Source: Bacteroidota bacterium (GTDB lineage: Bacteria > Bacteroidota > Bacteroidia > NS11-12g > UBA9320). Taken from it: 64,000 bases of DNA. Below are positions 61,984 through 64,000 of this stretch, one piece after another. A program made the translations under genes and the position numbers. The stretch spans positions 1 to 64,000 of the forward strand of contig WGNA01000007.1 of assembly GCA_016124755.1 (NCBI GenBank), given 5' to 3'. Within the stretch, counting starts at the first letter, position 1; every line of letters begins with the position of its first letter. A model generated the notes under the pieces. That model searched no databases and was not told the DNA's origin. It saw only the letters and a program-made list of their open reading frames with translations.

Positions 61984-62199
61984 CAAAGCGAGCATTCTCA
62001 TTTTATTGAGAAGGTTACCGATATGTTCGATTTTTAAAAGAACCCAATGAAACGTATTACCTTGAACAAATCTCAACCCGATTCTCTTTAAAATTTTAAA
62101 CCGAAATCGCTTACCAGATTACTTCGACAAAAAGCAACGACAACTTATATTTGTCAGTTGCTGAAAACTATTCACAAGATTGAGCCTTCTCTGCTGCCA

Positions 62200-64000
62200 A
62201 TGATTCGTTCAGTTTATACGCCGTTCAAATTTTTTCTGGTCTCAGCTGTTTTCTTTTTACCCTTCATTTCAATCGCCCAGAATAAAGTAAGTATTACCAC
62301 TACCAACCCTTCGGCAATTCATCTTTGTGCAGAGAGTGAGTGGCTCGAAATCGACATCCGCAACATCACAACTTCCACGGTTTCATCCATCAAAGCTGAG
62401 GTTGTTTTGCCAACCGGGATGCAATATGTATCCGGAACCATTTCCGGAACCGGTGTAAGCGAATCAAATATTTCAAATCTTCAAAAACCTGTTTTCAGTT
62501 TACCCGATTTATCGCTGGCAAAATCATCCACTTTCCGATTAAAAATAATGGCAACCTGTTCCATGATTTCATGGTTGTCGTCGGGAGGACTACCTCAGAT
62601 AAAAACGACTGCAACCTACTCCGGAGGTTCAACATCTGCCACTGGAACTCCTTTAACCATCTACCAACCTTCGGTAAAGATTACCGCCATCACGAATCAA
62701 TTCGCAACCATTGACAGGGGAAAAGCAACCATCCGAAAAATCACGATTACCAATGGAGGTAAAGGAAATGTTGCGTCGCTGGTATTCCGGCAGATACACG
62801 AAAAGGATTTGTCGCTTACCGGGGTTTCCGGAGGTTCCATCAGCAAGTCGGGTGATACTGCATGGTCTTCTTTTAACAAAGCTTTGTTTACTACAGTCGG
62901 AAACAAAGACAGCTTCTTATCACAGGGAGAATCGGTTGAAATAATTGATACCGTTTATGCCATCGGGTGCTCTAAACTCAAAACCTATTTCAATGTCACC
63001 TGGGGTTGTAATGGTTCGGTTTGCTCACAGGATAATGCGTCTGCCAATATTTCGATAACGACCAAAGCCCCCAAACTTACGTACACCGCAAAATCTGCAA
63101 CTACTAATTGTCAGTCTGATGTGAACCATCATCTTCAGGAACTCACATTGGTAAATTCAGGAACAGACACTGCCCGAAAACTCGTCGTGAATATTTTTCA
63201 GGGTGTAAGTACAGGTTACTACCAGTACGAAATGTCGAGAATCGATGAATCCAATATTACCTATCAGATTGGTTCGTCTTCATTCTCCAAAATTTATTCA
63301 GGAAATACGCTCGGCACCTATACCGGTGGGGCGTATGCATGTCTGGGCAACAGCGCAGTCGGGAGCGTAGAATTATCGTTTGCAGATTTACCGCCTGGAG
63401 AATCCATTCACATAAAGTTTTATACCATTGGCTGTTGTCCCTCCGATTGCGGGGCATCCTTTTATGCTCACCGATGGAAATACAATGCGAGCTACAAAAA
63501 TCAATGCGGAACCACAATTACGGATGCTGAAAACTTCGGTTCACTCGGTATTTATCAGGGATTCGGAATGCTGTCGTACACACCTACTGACATCATCGAT
63601 AACCAGACGCTGGAATTAAATTATTCCATAACCGCCGCCAGCTTACTCACCCCCACATCCTCCGGAACATTTACCGCAATATTGAAACTTCCCGCCGGGT
63701 TAAGCCACTCCAAAAACAAGTCGGACTTCCTGATTGAAAATGAAAAAAACCAATCCTGGCAACCGACATCCATTTATCAAAAGAGTGATACCGTATTTGC
63801 CATTTTTAAAGGAACTCCAACCATTTCATTGGTAAGAAGTGAATTAAAAATAAAAGTTACGGGAGATTGTTCATCGACTTCGGCGAATAAGGAACAAAGC
63901 TATAGTCTCGACATTTTATATAACCCCGATCCTTCCTGTAGTTCGGCATGTGCGTATCATCTGTATTGTTTTAGTTCTAAAATCAGAATTCACTGTAACA
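62200..64000 (+). CDS. large secreted protein, 5' part only (runs off the window)
   Basis: An open frame of 600 codons from the ATG at 62200 to the window end without a stop. The signal peptide (about 1-28, ending SIAQ) is followed by beta-rich domains with repeated Cys, as in LYCFSSK near the end of the window. Early parts read like repeated adhesin-type domains, for example EWLEIDIRNITTSTV, VVLPTGMQYVSGT and GESVEIIDTVY. Such layouts are typical of large T9SS cargo, whose sorting domain would be at the C terminus and therefore outside the window. No enzymatic motif was seen. Confidence 0.8.
   Translation, partial: MIRSVYTPFKFFLVSAVFFLPFISIAQNKVSITTTNPSAIHLCAESEWLEIDIRNITTSTVSSIKAEVVLPTGMQYVSGTISGTGVSESNISNLQKPVFSLPDLSLAKSSTFRLKIMATCSMISWLSSGGLPQIKTTATYSGGSTSATGTPLTIYQPSVKITAITNQFATIDRGKATIRKITITNGGKGNVASLVFRQIHEKDLSLTGVSGGSISKSGDTAWSSFNKALFTTVGNKDSFLSQGESVEIIDTVYAIGCSKLKTYFNVTWGCNGSVCSQDNASANISITTKAPKLTYTAKSATTNCQSDVNHHLQELTLVNSGTDTARKLVVNIFQGVSTGYYQYEMSRIDESNITYQIGSSSFSKIYSGNTLGTYTGGAYACLGNSAVGSVELSFADLPPGESIHIKFYTIGCCPSDCGASFYAHRWKYNASYKNQCGTTITDAENFGSLGIYQGFGMLSYTPTDIIDNQTLELNYSITAASLLTPTSSGTFTAILKLPAGLSHSKNKSDFLIENEKNQSWQPTSIYQKSDTVFAIFKGTPTISLVRSELKIKVTGDCSSTSANKEQSYSLDILYNPDPSCSSACAYHLYCFSSKIRIHCN

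Overview
The window is chromosomal DNA of a member of the Bacteroidota, most likely a flavobacteria-like or chitinophaga-like environmental lineage. Several independent signs agree. Two proteins end in type IX secretion (T9SS) sorting domains, one type A and one type B. There is a TonB-dependent receptor, FAS1 and VPS10/BNR-type surface proteins and many lipoproteins. Good matches to the Bacteroidota -7 promoter element TAnnTTTG lie upstream of several genes, and clear Shine-Dalgarno sequences are scarce. There is no rRNA operon, transposase, integrase, prophage or CRISPR array.

Layout. 0-0.3 kb: a CAT-anticodon tRNA preceded by a broken copy of itself, then a terminator. 0.6-5.5 kb: a small hypothetical gene, a predicted adenylate cyclase and a divergent STAND-NTPase/WD40 protein. 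5.5-6.1 kb: non-coding DNA with nested inverted repeats. 6.1-9.4 kb: a large secreted BNR/VPS10 beta-propeller protein. 9.4-14.8 kb (minus): recQ-type helicase coupled to three glycosyltransferases. 14.9-19.1 kb: a giant T9SS cargo with an SBBP propeller and eight Ig-like repeats. 19.3-21.2 kb: a membrane glycosyltransferase and a YjbR-like protein. 21.3-28.4 kb (minus): a FAS1 lipoprotein, an rRNA methyltransferase, a periplasmic-binding lipoprotein, guaA and a two-component system. 28.5-34.5 kb: cytochrome b5-like protein, fabG-tatC-rpiB, dipeptidase E, flotillin with its NfeD-like partner. 34.7-37.2 kb: an ECF sigma/anti-sigma/outer-membrane-protein operon. 37.2-38.1 kb: a striking non-coding repeat array. 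38.1-42.6 kb: methyltransferase, PAP2 phosphatase, ZIP transporter, M48 protease. 42.9-45.7 kb: enoyl-CoA hydratase and aminotransferase. 45.7-49.1 kb (minus): small lipoprotein, AIM24 protein, subtilase and outer-membrane protein operon. 49.2-54.2 kb: TonB receptor, beta-barrel protein and a T9SS cargo. 54.3-57.7 kb: a lipid-linked sugar transfer operon. 57.6-57.9 kb: a 162-bp tandem duplication at a convergent gene junction. 57.9-62 kb (minus): purA, a Fur-family regulator, relA/spoT. From 62.2 kb: a secreted, Cys-containing protein that runs off the window.

Functional themes are envelope building (glycosyltransferases, TatC, FabG, T9SS cargo, flotillin), purine and ppGpp metabolism (guaA, purA, relA/spoT) and signalling (cyclase, STAND-WD40, histidine kinase/regulator, ECF sigma).

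The most unusual stretch is 37.33-38.10 kb. It holds three imperfect direct repeats of 173-193 bp, each with a short GTAAC-type array, followed by 23 consecutive GTTACN hexamers in the opposite orientation. The hexamers end about 20 bp before a perfect -7 element that itself sits only 4 nt before a methyltransferase start codon. This is a plausible length-variable expression switch, but that is an inference. The chimeric tRNA copy at the left edge and the 162-bp duplication could be biological or could be assembly artefacts; both are flagged as such.
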